DNA of 64,000 nt, taken from assembly GCA_018907035.1 (NCBI GenBank), contig JACCIC010000140.1, forward strand, positions 662,501 to 726,500, given 5' to 3'. Made by a program: the position numbers and the translations under genes. Under the pieces are notes generated by a model that was not told the origin of the DNA, did no database searches, and worked only from the letters and a program-made list of their open reading frames with translations. Positions 39,114 through 51,797 of the stretch are shown here, one piece after another; position 1 is the first letter of the stretch; each line of letters starts with the position of its first letter. Source of the DNA: Sycobia sp. Sy_11 (taxonomy: Eukaryota; Arthropoda; Insecta; Hymenoptera; Epichrysomallidae).

Positions 39114-41437
39114 ATTATTATATGTGTCGAGCCTCCCGTTGTCGTTAAGCATTCTTTTGTTTTTTTGGCACAAAATTATCAATTAGAAGAATTATGGATC
39201 AATTTAACGTTCATTGCTCCTCGTATAAGGGCCGTGATAATTATCGGACATAACTTTATTATTTATTCGTTATTTATTGAAAACGCCATTTGTTGAAAAA
39301 AAGCTTTGTTTATTTTTCAACTTTTACCATATTAAATTATTATTCTAATATAAATTATCGCAAAAAGAACAGATTTCAATTATATTTACATTACAGTATT
39401 ATTCTGATCCTATACCACACTGTATATGGTATTACGTAACAGTTCTCATAAATGGAGCGATTGCAACATCATTGCGAATTGTAAAAGATCTATGATTTTT
39501 AAGCTTTGCAATTAAATCGTAAGGTGAAATAGTGAATTTAGAAAATACCCTTAATAGTATCTATAGATATACATATTCACTAATTTAATAAAACATAATT
39601 GAAATCTTTCATTATTTTGGTATCGGTTCTTTATTTTTATCTCCCCGTACAATTAAATTGATTAAATTTATTAATTTTCTTATCTATTTATTTATAGACA
39701 GCTTTATTTATTCCAATATATCTCGCGCCAACTTTATATTTTTATAACTTATATTTAATTTTTCTTAAAATACCGGAGGACAGACATTTGCTTCGTCACT
39801 ATTGATTCTCATTTTAATAAAGCGCGAATTTTATGATTATTAAATATAATTATTGATATCCCCAAATATCGAGTGATCCGAGTTAGCGAATTGCATAAAA
39901 ATGAAATATAATCAGTCTTCTTTGTATACATATATATATATATTTTTTCTCTGAAGGAAATCGTTATATCTTGATATAATTAAAGTTGAAAATATGAAAA
40001 TGATATACATGTAGCCTCAAATAGCGTCGATTTTATAAATTTTAAATAATTGAAGAAAAATAAATAGGAATTCTGTTGATTAATATATATATATATCAAG
40101 AGAACGATCGCCGGAGTGCTTCCACACTTTATCGTAAAATCGACCTGAGCTACGCTTTGCGCTACGTACCTTTACTATTGCAATAGGAAGCGGCACCGCC
40201 CGCGGACGCGCCTGCCGGCGGCGAGCCCGGTGCCGAGGGCGACGCAGCTCAGGCGCCTGCTTACACGGGCAGCGCGACCTCCTGCCATCCCCTGCTGTCC
40301 TCGATGATCAATTACGCCCAGCCCGTCAAATTCCAAAGCTGGGAATACGCCGAGAGTGAGATCTCTTTATATACATTCGTTATTATAACGATACTATGCG
40401 TGGTTTTTAAATATTTTACGATAATCAATGCGATATATATAAATAATTATATAGCTATTATTGGCCAAACGGGGTGAATATGCGCACTTCTGTTGGTTTG
40501 AAATTTTATAGATATTAAGAATTCGATAATTCTTATTTTCGCGATACTTTTATTCTTTATTGTATTAAGTCTCGGAAGCGGGCTTTGAAGCAGACATAAG
40601 TTAATTTTTAATATTTTACATGACGCATATCTTTAATCGATTGTCTAAATATATATACATTTTATCGATCTAGTTTTTGTTTTTTCGTATTTGCTCTGAA
40701 TAATTTTAATTGTGATTATCCATATATAAAGTTAAACAAATGAGTACTAATTTAACTGCTGTTTATAAAATGAAGAAATAATATCTATATATCATGTGTG
40801 TAATATTTATATGCAATCAATTTATATACGCGATAAGTAAAAAGCCAATTCAATTACTGGCTGACGATTTGAAAAATTTACCTCGTTATATATATATACA
40901 CTTTACTGGTCGGCCGCTATGCATTCTGTATATGCGATTGAGAAGCAGTTTCAGCGTACTGCTTGTAGATGGCACCAGTGGCTGTATACTTAGTCAGTTG
41001 CCATGACTCCGATTGAAGATATCGATCGGGTCGAATAGAGAGCATCGCCTACATGCGGGCAATTCTATAAGTTCTCGTTCTTATTAACATTAGATATGGA
41101 TGATGTATATTTGCATAATATTCATAATGATCGGACGTTATTTTCATTTAATTGTTGAATGGGAACGAAAACTTTCATGGCTTGACATAATATTGATATT
41201 AATTAATATTTTTTCTTTGTTTCTTTTTCCAAATCAAGTTACTCCGTCAAGCTCGATCCTTTCACTACTTCGGCTACCGATCTCCAATAGTTTTTTTTTC
41301 TTTCGACATGCCTTACAGAGTTATTTTAGTTAATTTATACAAAGATCGGCATAATTTCATTTTTAGATCGATTTTGCATTTTGTAAATTTTGCGACTAAT
41401 CAAAAGGACTCTCGGATTCTAAATACATTATCTTTAT

Positions 41438-41509
<72 letters not shown>

Positions 41510-41675
41510 AACCAGAGTTTTATTATTCGCATAAAGTAGTAATCTAAAATTATTGGTAAAAATTTGTGAACGAGATATTATGTGTTAGGCTACCTATAGC
41601 TTCCACTGGTCTTGCAGCCTAAAGAATTCGTTTGAAAAAAGTAAATAAGTTATCGCTTTACGTTATTATTATTAA

Positions 41676-41715
<40 letters not shown>

Positions 41716-43578
41716 TTATGAGCCAAAATACGTAACAAAAACATGGATTTTAAATATGCTCCTTAAACGCATTATTAGTCAATCGACTAATAAGTAAGGT
41801 CAGCCTAAACATCGGCCGATAAGTAAAGATTGTTTTTATAATTTTTTTGAAAATGATTAGTTATACGAGTTCAGCTCGATATAAAAGGCCATCCGGACAG
41901 ATCCGTTATAAAAAAAACTTACTAATATATCATTAAAAAAAAACAATACAGAATAATGAAATATATCATCCATAATATCGATAAAATTCTTTTCCCATAA
42001 TTCCTCACGCGCAAAACGTTCAATATCTCTATTTTATCCGATCTGCTTTGTATATATTTTACAATAAACCTAGAAAAATTCGATTTTTCGTTCCCAAACA
42101 CGCAGAGAAGAACATCCACCACAACATGTCGTCCTTCGCCGAGAACAGCGCCCTGAATCATCTGAAAACTTCGGGCGTCGAATTCGTCAATTACAACAAG
42201 CGCCAGATGAGCAGAATTTATCCGAAGGGTACGCGAGTCGATTCGTCGAATTACATGCCACAGGTGAGTTTTTTCTTTTTTTCTTTTTTTTTTTTTCATG
42301 AAAAAACGTACGAAAATACGATAAAATACTTTAAGTTTCTGTTGATGAAATTGCGGTTTTGTATTATGAGAAAAACATCTTTAATACGCTATTTTTCATG
42401 ATTCAGGTACGTAACCGCGTCAATATTTTTTGCCTTCCAACAATAAACAAAGTGAGTTTTTAGGAGAGACCATTATATTGTTTTACGATTATATTGTCAT
42501 ATTTCTCTTTAAAAAAAATATCAGCTTGAAGAAGATGCTAAACTTCAAAATTCAAACAGAATAATGAGAAACAATAGAAATACTAGAAACTGCATTATAT
42601 TTGTTTATTCAAAGAAAAAATACAATAGAAAATAGATTTACTTTAACAAAAAGGAATAAAAGTAAGTTTATAAAACGAAAGTGTTATGTACACAAGAAAA
42701 GTTATATAGTTTAAAAATTGATTATGCTTCCCATCCCTCGCATCGAAAATTCTCCTTTTTTATAGACTCGCTAATAATGCCGTTGAGAAATCTATAAAAA
42801 TTATTCATCTCTTTTCTTTATCGTATTTTTGAATATATGTATGTATATAAATTGTCTAATATTGCGATTTATACGCAAGCCTTTACATGAACTTGAAAAC
42901 ATCAATTTTAAGTTAATAAAACAATGATACTGAATGAATTCTGGCCGTCGTTTTTATCTATTAGATTTTCTTAGAAATTCACAATCAAATTCTCGAAGAT
43001 TATCAGTAAAAAAAGGTCACGAAATACAAGAATGTAATTGTAGTTTCCATACCGTCGTAGATACGTAGTAAAAATAGAAAAGCAAAGAAGTTGAAAGGCA
43101 AAAAAATGCACTAAATTTAGTTACTAATGGCAAAAATTATTTTTTGACAAGATATTTCGTGGCGTGACATTATTTATTACAATTTAATATAAAAACGATA
43201 ATTAGAAATATTAATCAAATTCTGTGTTTTGCACTGTATTTATGTATATACACATAATATTTATATCTTTCGTATCAAATTCATTTTAAACTTAAAAACT
43301 AAATCTCGAGCGTAAAGTTGTAAATAGCGATTGTAGAATAAAAAGCGTTTTTGAACGATTTAAAACTTTAATATAAAGCATTTTCCAAGAATTTGAATTT
43401 TCAAGAAGAAATATATATATTTGGATGGCGGATAAAAAGTAAAATATATTCCGCGTATTAAAAATTTACAGAGAATGGAGCGACAGCGCGGACGATTAAT
43501 ATTTTACCCTCAGCAGGAATCGGCGCGCGCGCGCGCGCGCGTATATATATAACGAATTAATTTTCATTTTAGCTTGCA

Positions 43579-43624
<46 letters not shown>

Positions 43625-44290
43625 CATACATACATACACATGTGTATAAAACTGGAATATCGGTAATCTTTATTATTAATCATCCTGCGGTGGGTTCGTT
43701 GACCTCGCGAGTCGCGCGACGCCGCCGCGCGCCGCGGCACAATGTATAACTCGATTAGCCCGGATCTCGGAATAGAGCGACACGCCGCGCGATACAAAAA
43801 AAAAGAAAAAAAAAGGTCCAACGGGCAGGAGTCCTGGATCGATTTCGGGAGGACGCGCGTTGCGCCGTTTCGACTTTTTCCTCTTTAATAATCGTTAATT
43901 TAATAATAGCCGCTTCAATGCTCGTCTTTCGCTCCGCGCACAGGTATTTTGGAACGCGGGCTGCCAGATGGTGGCGCTCAACTTCCAGACGCCCGATTTG
44001 CCGATGCAGCTCAATCAGGGAAAATTCGAGTACAACAATACGACCGGCTACCTGCTCAAGCCCGATTTCATGCGCAGGCCCGATCGGAGCTTCGATCCAT
44101 TCTCCGAGGGCGTGGACGGAGTGATCACCGCGACCTGCAGCGTCCGGGTGAGCATTATGACTATATATAACGATATGAAACGAACTGGTACCTGTGCAAG
44201 GTGCTTTATTTACGCGTACATTTACACGTCGTCCCCGTTCGATAATCCGAAATAATCAAAGCTTCGAGATCGATTGAAAATTTATAAGCT

Positions 44291-44336
<46 letters not shown>

Positions 44337-47300
44337 CAGTAGTAGGTTTTCTTCAATTTTATAATTATATATTTAATCAAACTCATTTATCGAAACTTTT
44401 CTCATCGCACGATATGATACTTGATTAGAGTTAATTGAATATTTTAAAGAGAACTCGAAACTTTCGCATCGCGTGAAACAAAAAATCAATTATGCAACTT
44501 GATTAAATTACACAATAATCTAAGGTAGAATTATCGAAATAAGAGATAATCCTGATTAAATAATACGAACTTTTTTATTAGATTGTTCTTACGATCGTTT
44601 CTTCCAATGGGCCATTTTCAAAAATAACCATTTTTAAGGACGTTGAAAAACGACGAATTTCAGAAACCAAAAAAAAAAAAAAAAAAGAAAAAAAACGAAA
44701 AGGGAAAAAAAAGGAGCGGTTATAATATTATAACCGAGCGTTTCTTTAATTATTCTTCCTTGGCGGGCTAATCGTTTAATCAGGTTTCGCCGCGAGCGCG
44801 CGGCGAATTTTCTTCAATTTCATCGAAGATTAAATTACATCCACACTCGGGTGCCCCGGGAATGCGCGTCCGTCGCGCGGCGTTTAAAAAAAAAAAAATA
44901 ATAGCCGGGATCCTCGCGGGGCCGATCGCTGAATGTTTCACGCGGCTTTGTGCTCGAAATAGGATTTTTCGCGTCGCCTCCGACACGATTCGGGAATATA
45001 ACCAGCGGGGCGAAATTGCGCGCGCGACCCCGGCGGCGCTCGGCAAGCGATTCGTGGATTGGACGGGGGGCCGCGCGTGGATCCGACGTGAATTCGTGGG
45101 AATTCGCGCAGGACGGACTGCGGAAATCGCTTGCAAAAAAAAAAAATCCCCGATCTCGATCCTTGAGCTACGAAAGTTCCAAAGCAGCTCGGACAATTCG
45201 ACTGAGCCATGTTATTTGGAGAATAATTAGTCGATATTTAGAAAATTCGTTACATCCTTATCTACTATACTATCGCGCTATTGACCGAACAATGCGAAGA
45301 ACAATTTTCCTTTTCCTTTGAGTAATCATTAATTTGAAAAGCTTTATCAAGATTGTATAATTTTTCATTCCGAAAGAAAGCAAAAATCGAAAAGTTGAAT
45401 CCATTGATCGGAATTTGGGATTGTACGGCTCGTTGCTACACAGTTATAAAGACTTTAGAGCTTTAAGTTTATCAATTATGAGAGTTTCGTATGTGTTTAA
45501 TATCTAGTTACAAACGGAAGTTTTTTTGCTTCTTTGCTTTCGGAAGCTCGGTATAATATAAAAATCACTGTACACAGATTTATTAATTCAATTAAAACGA
45601 TTATATGTATATATATATATATATATTGGAATTTACTACGCCAGGTAATAGCCGGCCAGTTCTTGTCGGATAAGAAAGTGGGAACTTACGTCGAGGTGGA
45701 CATGTACGGCCTGCCCGCAGACACAATTAAAAAGGAGTTCAAAACCCGAATGGTGCCTGGAAACGGGCTGAATCCGGTCTACAACGAGGAGCCGTTCGTC
45801 TTCCGGAAGGTCGTCCTGCCCGACCTGGCCGTTCTCAGATTCGGTGATTATATATACACCATACATATATTATACCTTCGAAAAAAGGGGATCGACGTAT
45901 ACCCTTGACACTCCGTCCCCCCCTCCTCCCCCCCCCATCATCCCCTTTTTTTCAATACGTAAAAAGTTCTGATTTGCAATATTTCACCCACCCACTCCAG
46001 GCGTGTACGAGGAAAATGGAAAACTGCTGGGCCAGAGAATTCTGCCGCTCGACGGTCTGCAGGCGGGCTACCGGCACATATCCCTGAAAACCGAGGCGAA
46101 CTTTCCCATGGCCCTGCCAATGCTGTTCTGTAACATCGAGCTGTCGATTTACGTGCCGGACGGCTTCGGAGGTTGGCGACGAGCGCTTATTCTTCTTCTT
46201 TTCCCTCGCAATCGCGAGGGATATTGCGCTTGGAGCGAATATGATTTTTAAAGAATCGATAGTCGACGATACTGGGATGGAACGTCGATGGTTCGACCGT
46301 GGGGAGGATGGAAATTTGGTCGGCCTGGCTCGACTATCGATTGTCGAGCCACGGCAATGAGCGCGCTTTTTATGCAACGTAACTATTGCAAGTATAGTTT
46401 GGACGGTTCAAGTGGGAACGTAGTCGGGTTGGAAAGACCCTAGTCTTCTTTCCAAATACTGCTTGCAAGTCGTTCGTTGCCAGCTGTGAAGAGGGTGTAG
46501 CTGTATAATACGGAAAATTGAAACGTTGGCGAAAATCTGATTGCTTAAAAATTGTTACACAATTATTGGCCTCTGTACAGTCGGAACCATTAAGATTACC
46601 ATATTGTCTAACAGTTAATTCTGTCATTAGCAGCACAATATACTTTAATAATGGAATATTCAATAAAAATCAATCAAAGCTCAACTTTGTTTTTTGAACG
46701 GTCGAAATTTACTTTTTAAATATATATAAAATAGTATCTTCTTATTTGAGGTTTGTTTAAATGAGAAAGTGACAATGATACGTATATATAGTTACTCTGG
46801 TAATTTATGATTTCAAAGTACTGTACCGCGTTATTCAGAAAAACAGTTGCAGCATTTCGCAAGACGCCTTCCAATTAGCGATATATACATATGCATAGGA
46901 TGTTTGCCGATATATACATATATGTGTGTTCTGAATCAGATACGTCGGTGTTTTTAATATACGCACATATATTGCATCGCGCTTGTATTCGATTCTAATT
47001 TCCGTATGAATCTTTGGGACGCTCTAGCGGAAGGTGCTTTTATGTGTCTGTGCGTGTGTGCGCGCGTGCAAATAAACTTAATAAATACGGCCCCTCAGCC
47101 GACCAGATACACACGCCGAGGCGTCGCTCGTTCTTTCAGATTTCATGGCGATGCTGTCGGATCCGGGCGCATTCACCAAGGGGGCAGAAAAACGAGACGA
47201 GGCAATGAAGGGGCTCGGTATCGAGCAGACCGACGCCAAGACCGAGGCCAAGAAGAAGGAGGAAGAGGAGAGGAAAAAGAGAGGTTCGTAGTCCTCCCGC

Positions 47301-47518
47301 CACCCCCCCCCCCTGCACGCGGAACTCTCGTTGTCGACTCATTATCGGGCGGGGGAGTGGGGGCGATTGTTAATTAAACTAGAGAGCGGGATAAGTACGG
47401 GGGGGGGAGGGCGTATAAAGCGCGTCCGCTCGAACTGTAATCGTGGCGAAATTTAATTGCATCCCCGCACTCCTCCCTCCCCTGCTTCTATCTAATGGAA
47501 CGCCGATTGATTTATACG

Positions 47519-47577
<59 letters not shown>

Positions 47578-50500
47578 CTGTTCCAACCTCCGGAAGCCCG
47601 GGGAGTTTTTCTGGCTATCTGTATACGGTAAGTAGCTCGCGCTTGCCCGACAATTCGTATTGGATTCTCACACTCGCGCTCGAATCGCGAGTTTCGAAAT
47701 CGTTACCTCGTTTACTGCTTCCGCGGCGCGATGGTTGGTTGGTGGGGGGAGGGGGGGAAGGATGAGGTGGGAAGGGAGGCACGGTCGTTTTACGCGCGCG
47801 CCCGCGCGCGCCACGTGTAAGGAGGAAGCGCAGGTCGGCGACGGATATAATGGGCTTGGGATTTGGGAACGGAATCTTTATCGGGCTCGCTCGAAACGTT
47901 GGCGGGTCGTTCGAGCATTCGAGCCGCTCTCGAAAAGCGTAAAAGTTTGTCGATCTGTCTTGAGTCCAGATACTTTTTTTTTTTTTTTGAAAGATAAAGA
48001 AAATTCGCGTTTTACTAATCGCTCGCCGATATTTAACACTCGACTAACGTAATAACGCGTAATTTAATAAAGAACATTTCGAGCGCTATTTACGTCGCAC
48101 GGCCCGATAAAGGAATGCACGTGAATACATAATCGTACGACATGAGTGCAATAGCATAAATCGTCGCAGGTATGGAAATTAATTACTTATCCCGGAGAAG
48201 CGAGGGGAGCGAGTCGCGCGGGCGAGACAATTAATTTTCACCCCGTTGTATGGAGCAGTATAGATTTTACGGCGAGACGCCGACAAGACAGATCGAAAGG
48301 CGTGATTTTGATGTCGGTCGGATTTCAAAACAATTGCGAGACAACTCGAGAACAAGTGTTCGAAAATGTCGAACGACTGAAATTTTCGAGCAATACTGCG
48401 CGACGAACTGCTTCGAGCGGTTATCCATGAGCTGCGTAAAACGGCGGAAACGTTCGAACGCGCCGATTGACCACGCGTGTATTCGAGGGTATGCTGCTGC
48501 CCGCCCCCTTGGTTATTAAAATCATGAAAATTTTTTGTCACAATTCAATCTCGCGCCTGGGATCGAGAAAAAAATGCGAATTGGCGGGTAGGGGGGGGGG
48601 AGAATGCTATGATATGTCTATCTATATACGAAACAAGGAGACACCCCGGTAACGTGGCTATCTTGCAGAGGAATTCAAGCTGCCGCCGTGCACCTACGAA
48701 AATCTGAGAAAAGAGAAGGCCTTCAAGCTGGGCAAGAAGATGAACAAGGAGATGGACGCGCTGCGGAAGAAGCACCTGAAGGAGCGGCAGACGATGCAGA
48801 AAAATCAGTTGGCCGCCATCGACAAGCTGACCAAGGGAAAAGAGTGAGTTTTCGCTGGCTTGGCTGTTTCGTTTTGTTCTTTTTTTCTCTCGCCTTTTTT
48901 TTCACGCTTTTCCCATCCACCCCCACCCCCCCCCTGCCTCCCGTGTAGACGATTGTAAAAAAATGAGGAGAGGGCGCCGTGGCTCTACGACGAAATTCAC
49001 ACGATCTCCGTCCCGTTTTGCATATATATGATTTCTTCCTCCTTCAGCAAGAGCGCCCTCGTTAAGGACGACGGCCTGAAGAAACTCGTGGTCGAGCAAA
49101 TGACCCAGTGGACGCAGATGACCGAGAAGCACCGCAAGGAGGAGTGGGTGCTGCAGAAGTCCCAGCTGCAGGCCTCGCGCGATGAGATTAAAAGCTGCAT
49201 ACCCGCGGTGCAGGCCGAGCAGTTTAAGCTGCTCGAGGCGAAGCACGCGAGGTGAGCATCGCGCGCGCGCTTATAGCGATGAAAAGGATTGGCTGGCGCT
49301 TGGCGACCTGACATTAGTAAGCGGAATTGATCGTAAAAAGTGTACGATGGGCGCGAATCTCGTTGCGCAAAGCTCGGCGAGCGCGGTCTCCCAATGACGC
49401 GCCGGGCTGCCGTTGCGCAAAAAAAAGAAAAAAAAAAAAGAAAAATAATGCGGTTTTCGTTGTCAAAATCGGCCACGATTGCGAGGATAAATACTAAGTG
49501 TCTGTAAATATGCGTGTAATATTTAATGTGCAGAGGAGACGAGACGAGTTATATGTGTGTACACTTTGATGATCTGTCGATATTGCGCGCGCTGAAAGGC
49601 AGTTTCAGATTTTTTAGAGAACGGCAAAAACCAGGCGTAATTTTCTTTCGGAAGATTAAAAATTGACGTTATTTTATCAAGTTTCCGTTAAGAAAAAGCT
49701 GGTTTCGTAAGAAAAAAAGGTATGTCATGGGTTGTTTACGAATCACGTACAGTGCTGTCGTATTTCTAATTAAAAGTATGAAAAAAAAATTTAAGATTTC
49801 AACGAGGGTAAAAAGCACGATTAACGAAGCGTTGGCCGTTTGTATATGTTTCAGAACGAAAAACAAGGCAAAATTATTTTATCGTACTCTCGTACCATTG
49901 ACTCGTCTCGGTCTCGGATTTTTTTATTTAAGCAATTTGAACCTTTAATATAAAAGGTTATTTTTCTAAAAAAAAAAATAGCTGTTTTTTTAATAGCTTT
50001 TCTAATAACCGTCCCACGAGCGATTGATAGATTTATAAAGTGAAAACGATACGGGCAACAAAATAAACAATACAATAATATATGCAGATAAATATCAATT
50101 TGACCTTTTCATTATAGCAATGAATATGATAACTGTATTTATTTGCATTATAACTTTCTAGATTCTATAATCTTTCTTCTTATATTATTTGAACGCAACT
50201 CATTATCGTTCAAATACAAAGCGGCCATTCTTATTCAGATTCATCGAGAGACAAATAAACGATATATATAGATAGATAGATAGATAGATATAAATTAATT
50301 TCTTAATTTCAGGGATATGAAAGAAATGAATGCGAATCAGGCGAAGACGTCGGCCGAGACGGCGAAGGAAGTAATGAACGACAAAGCGCTGAAGACAAAG
50401 GGCGACAAGGACAGGAGGCTCAAGGAGAAGAAAGCGAACAATATTAAGAAATTCATGGACGAGCGCAAGAACATCGCTATAAAGCACAATCGGGAAAAGG

Positions 50501-50786
50501 AGAAATTGAAAGTCAATCACGAGAAGCAGGCTAAGGATATCGATGCCGATATGGACGGGGTAAGAATATTCTTGGGAATTGTCGTTGAAAATGCGGATGA
50601 GAATTCGTTCGTCCCAATTCCGATGATTTGCGCAATTATTAATTATTAATTATCGGCATTATTGTCAATTAAGAATAGAAAAGAAGAAAAAAAAAAACAC
50701 GATTTCGTTCTTTTCAGTGTCTGGTCATGTGGCAGAACGAGGAATCCCAGCTAGGAGTGTCAGCCAAGTCTGAGTTTTATGTGTAA
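31514..50786 (+). CDS. norpA: Phosphoinositide phospholipase C beta, norpA type
   Basis: Twenty coding exons: 31514-31684, 32981-33040, 33125-33265, 33489-33568, 33721-33856, 33985-34085, 34214-34380, 35701-35911, 36899-37157, 38828-39019, 40187-40355, 42106-42263, 43944-44147, 45645-45843, 46001-46171, 47140-47283, 48669-48843, 49048-49251, 50313-50559, 50718-50786. All phases agree, giving 1085 aa (Drosophila NORPA is 1095). Order: PH domain (1 to about 135), EF-hand region, catalytic X box with His329 ([11 protein letters not shown]) and His376 (ITHGKAM) 47 residues apart as in PLC-beta, an Ala/Pro-rich linker (about 490-555), Y box ([19 protein letters not shown]), C2 domain from 684, and a Lys/Glu-rich C-terminal coiled coil that in this class binds Gq-alpha. 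The enzyme splits PIP2 to IP3 and diacylglycerol and is the effector of insect phototransduction. The protein ends in SEFYV, a PDZ-ligand position. Introns reach 1.9 kb and are full of microsatellites. Confidence 0.96.
32808..32861. repeat. (TA)n microsatellite, norpA intron 1
   Basis: This TA tract of about 54 bp lies 120 bp upstream of exon 2. Confidence 0.95.
33616..33661. repeat. (TA)n microsatellite, norpA intron 4
   Basis: A TA tract of about 46 bp takes up roughly a third of this 152-bp intron. Confidence 0.95.
35914..35951. repeat. (TA)n microsatellite fused to the donor of norpA exon 8
   Basis: Exon 8 ends at 35911. The donor reads GTATATATAT and runs straight into a TA tract of about 38 bp, so the repeat supplies bases +3 to +6 of the splice site. 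Confidence 0.9.
36232..36600. mobile_element. 369-bp fold-back (long inverted repeat) element in norpA intron 8
   Basis: The first 20 bases, ccccgtagaatctgaaatgg (36232-36251), are an exact inverted match to the last 20 (36581-36600). Similarity continues inwards: GATATTACCACC versus AGATTACTACT, followed by A-rich runs, and later TTTCAATTTACCTTT (left) versus AAAGGTAAATTTAAA (right). Both arms are therefore about 150 bp with a loop of about 55 bases centred near 36415. The outer ends are perfect and the inner arms diverged, which fits a non-autonomous DNA transposon (MITE) or snap-back element. No transposase is present and I see no clear target-site duplication, so the superfamily is unassigned. 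Confidence 0.8.
37174..37231. repeat. (TA)n microsatellite, norpA intron 9
   Basis: This TA tract of about 58 bp starts 16 bases after the exon 9 donor. Confidence 0.95.
38711..38732. repeat. (CT)n microsatellite, norpA intron 9
   Basis: This is an uninterrupted CT tract of 22 bp, about 95 bp before exon 10. Confidence 0.9.
39081..39110. repeat. (CA)n microsatellite, norpA intron 10
   Basis: This CA tract of about 30 bp lies 60 bp after exon 10. Confidence 0.95.
41443..41505. repeat. (TA)n microsatellite, norpA intron 11
   Basis: This is a pure TA tract of about 63 bp, among the longest in the window. Confidence 0.95.
41678..41715. repeat. (TTA)n trinucleotide repeat, norpA intron 11
   Basis: About 12 copies of TTA follow a slightly broken stretch of the same unit. 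Confidence 0.95.
43522..43639. repeat. (CG)n, (TA)n and (CATA)n cluster, norpA intron 12
   Basis: A CG alternating run (43522-43541) is followed by a long TA tract (43582-43621) that passes into CATA tetranucleotides (43621-43639). Confidence 0.9.
44294..44332. repeat. (TA)n microsatellite, norpA intron 13
   Basis: This is a TA tract of about 39 bp. Confidence 0.95.
47524..47577. repeat. (TA)n(TG)n composite microsatellite, norpA intron 16
   Basis: A TA tract of about 30 bp passes without a break into a TG tract of about 25 bp. Confidence 0.95.
50270..50291. repeat. (GATA)n repeat, norpA intron 18
   Basis: About five GATA units end 20 bases upstream of the exon 19 acceptor. Confidence 0.9.
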
Positions 50787-51096
50787 ATTACGTAGGTCTG
50801 TGTAACAGGACTGAAACTCCCACGGCATATACGGGGTTATCATCTCGTCGTATATATGTTTTACAAATTTATATACTTATCGTTTATACACTTATAATAA
50901 CCATTCTAAGCATCGCTACGCCTATCAAATGGAAACACTCTATAGTAAAATCTGCGGCAATGCTCGGCAAAGTTTGGAGAAAAAAGAAATTCACAAAGTT
51001 TTGCAAAGTACGTACATCGGAGTTCAGCGTAGTTTACGAAAATTGAAGAACAAAAGATGTACTTTGCCGACAACGTTTACGCGGAATTCGTCTATT

Positions 51097-51102
51097 AATA
51101 AA
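51097..51102 (+). terminator. Candidate poly(A) signal of norpA
   Basis: An AATAAA lies about 310 nt after the norpA stop. It is assigned by position. Confidence 0.4.
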
Positions 51103-51362
51103 TATTAAATCATTGCCAATGACGACTGCGCCCATCGTCGTCGGGCGAATTTCGGGAAAAATCGCTCCTTGCCACTCTGGGGTTTCCGCGTCGAATCGTT
51201 CGGGCTGTACGTTTACGGTACGCGTGTCCAAGTCTCCGTTTGGATGTAGGAGACTTTACGCTCAAACACATTGTTTCCCCCCACCCCCCCCGTCCGCGTA
51301 CGCCTTGTCCGTGCGTTCTACAAGCATAAGCACGTGCCCTGGCGTTCTTCTTACCCGTGGAT

Positions 51363-51386
51363 GAGAGAGAGAGAGAGAGAGAGAGA
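51363..51386. repeat. (GA)n microsatellite
   Basis: This is a GA tract of about 24 bp in the GC-rich sequence downstream of norpA. Confidence 0.9.
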
Positions 51387-51719
51387 CAGCAGCAATATCC
51401 GCGACAGGGACGCGTTCGACGGCTAATCGGGCAGATATTAATCGCGCGCCGCCACGCCACCGCCGTGGCAAATAGGGGGGGGGGGCGGCGATCGCCGAGA
51501 CTGGCACGAGCGAGCCGATAAGGGCGAGCCGCAGGTACGGCTCTCGGGCTCGCTTACCCCCCCCCCCCTCCACCCAACCTTCGCCCTGCACGCGGACCGG
51601 CCGATCCTTTATCGAGGTGATGATAGGAATCTCGCGCCTCGCGCGGAAGCCAAGTGAGTTCTCGCCGCGGAGAATTGTCCCGGAACAGGCAGCTTGTATA
51701 TCAGATATTAGTTCCTCTC

Positions 51720-51721
<2 letters not shown>

Positions 51722-51794
<73 letters not shown>
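51722..51794. repeat. (CT)n(TA)n composite microsatellite
   Basis: A CT tract of about 31 bp passes directly into a TA tract of about 43 bp. Confidence 0.95.

Positions 51795-51797
<3 letters not shown>

Noticed and set aside
44780..45321. Overlapping 120-codon frames on both strands in norpA intron 13
   Set aside because: The segment is GC-rich, so stops are rare in all frames. It is flanked by norpA exons with no compatible splice phase, and the translations are Arg/Ala-rich without motifs.
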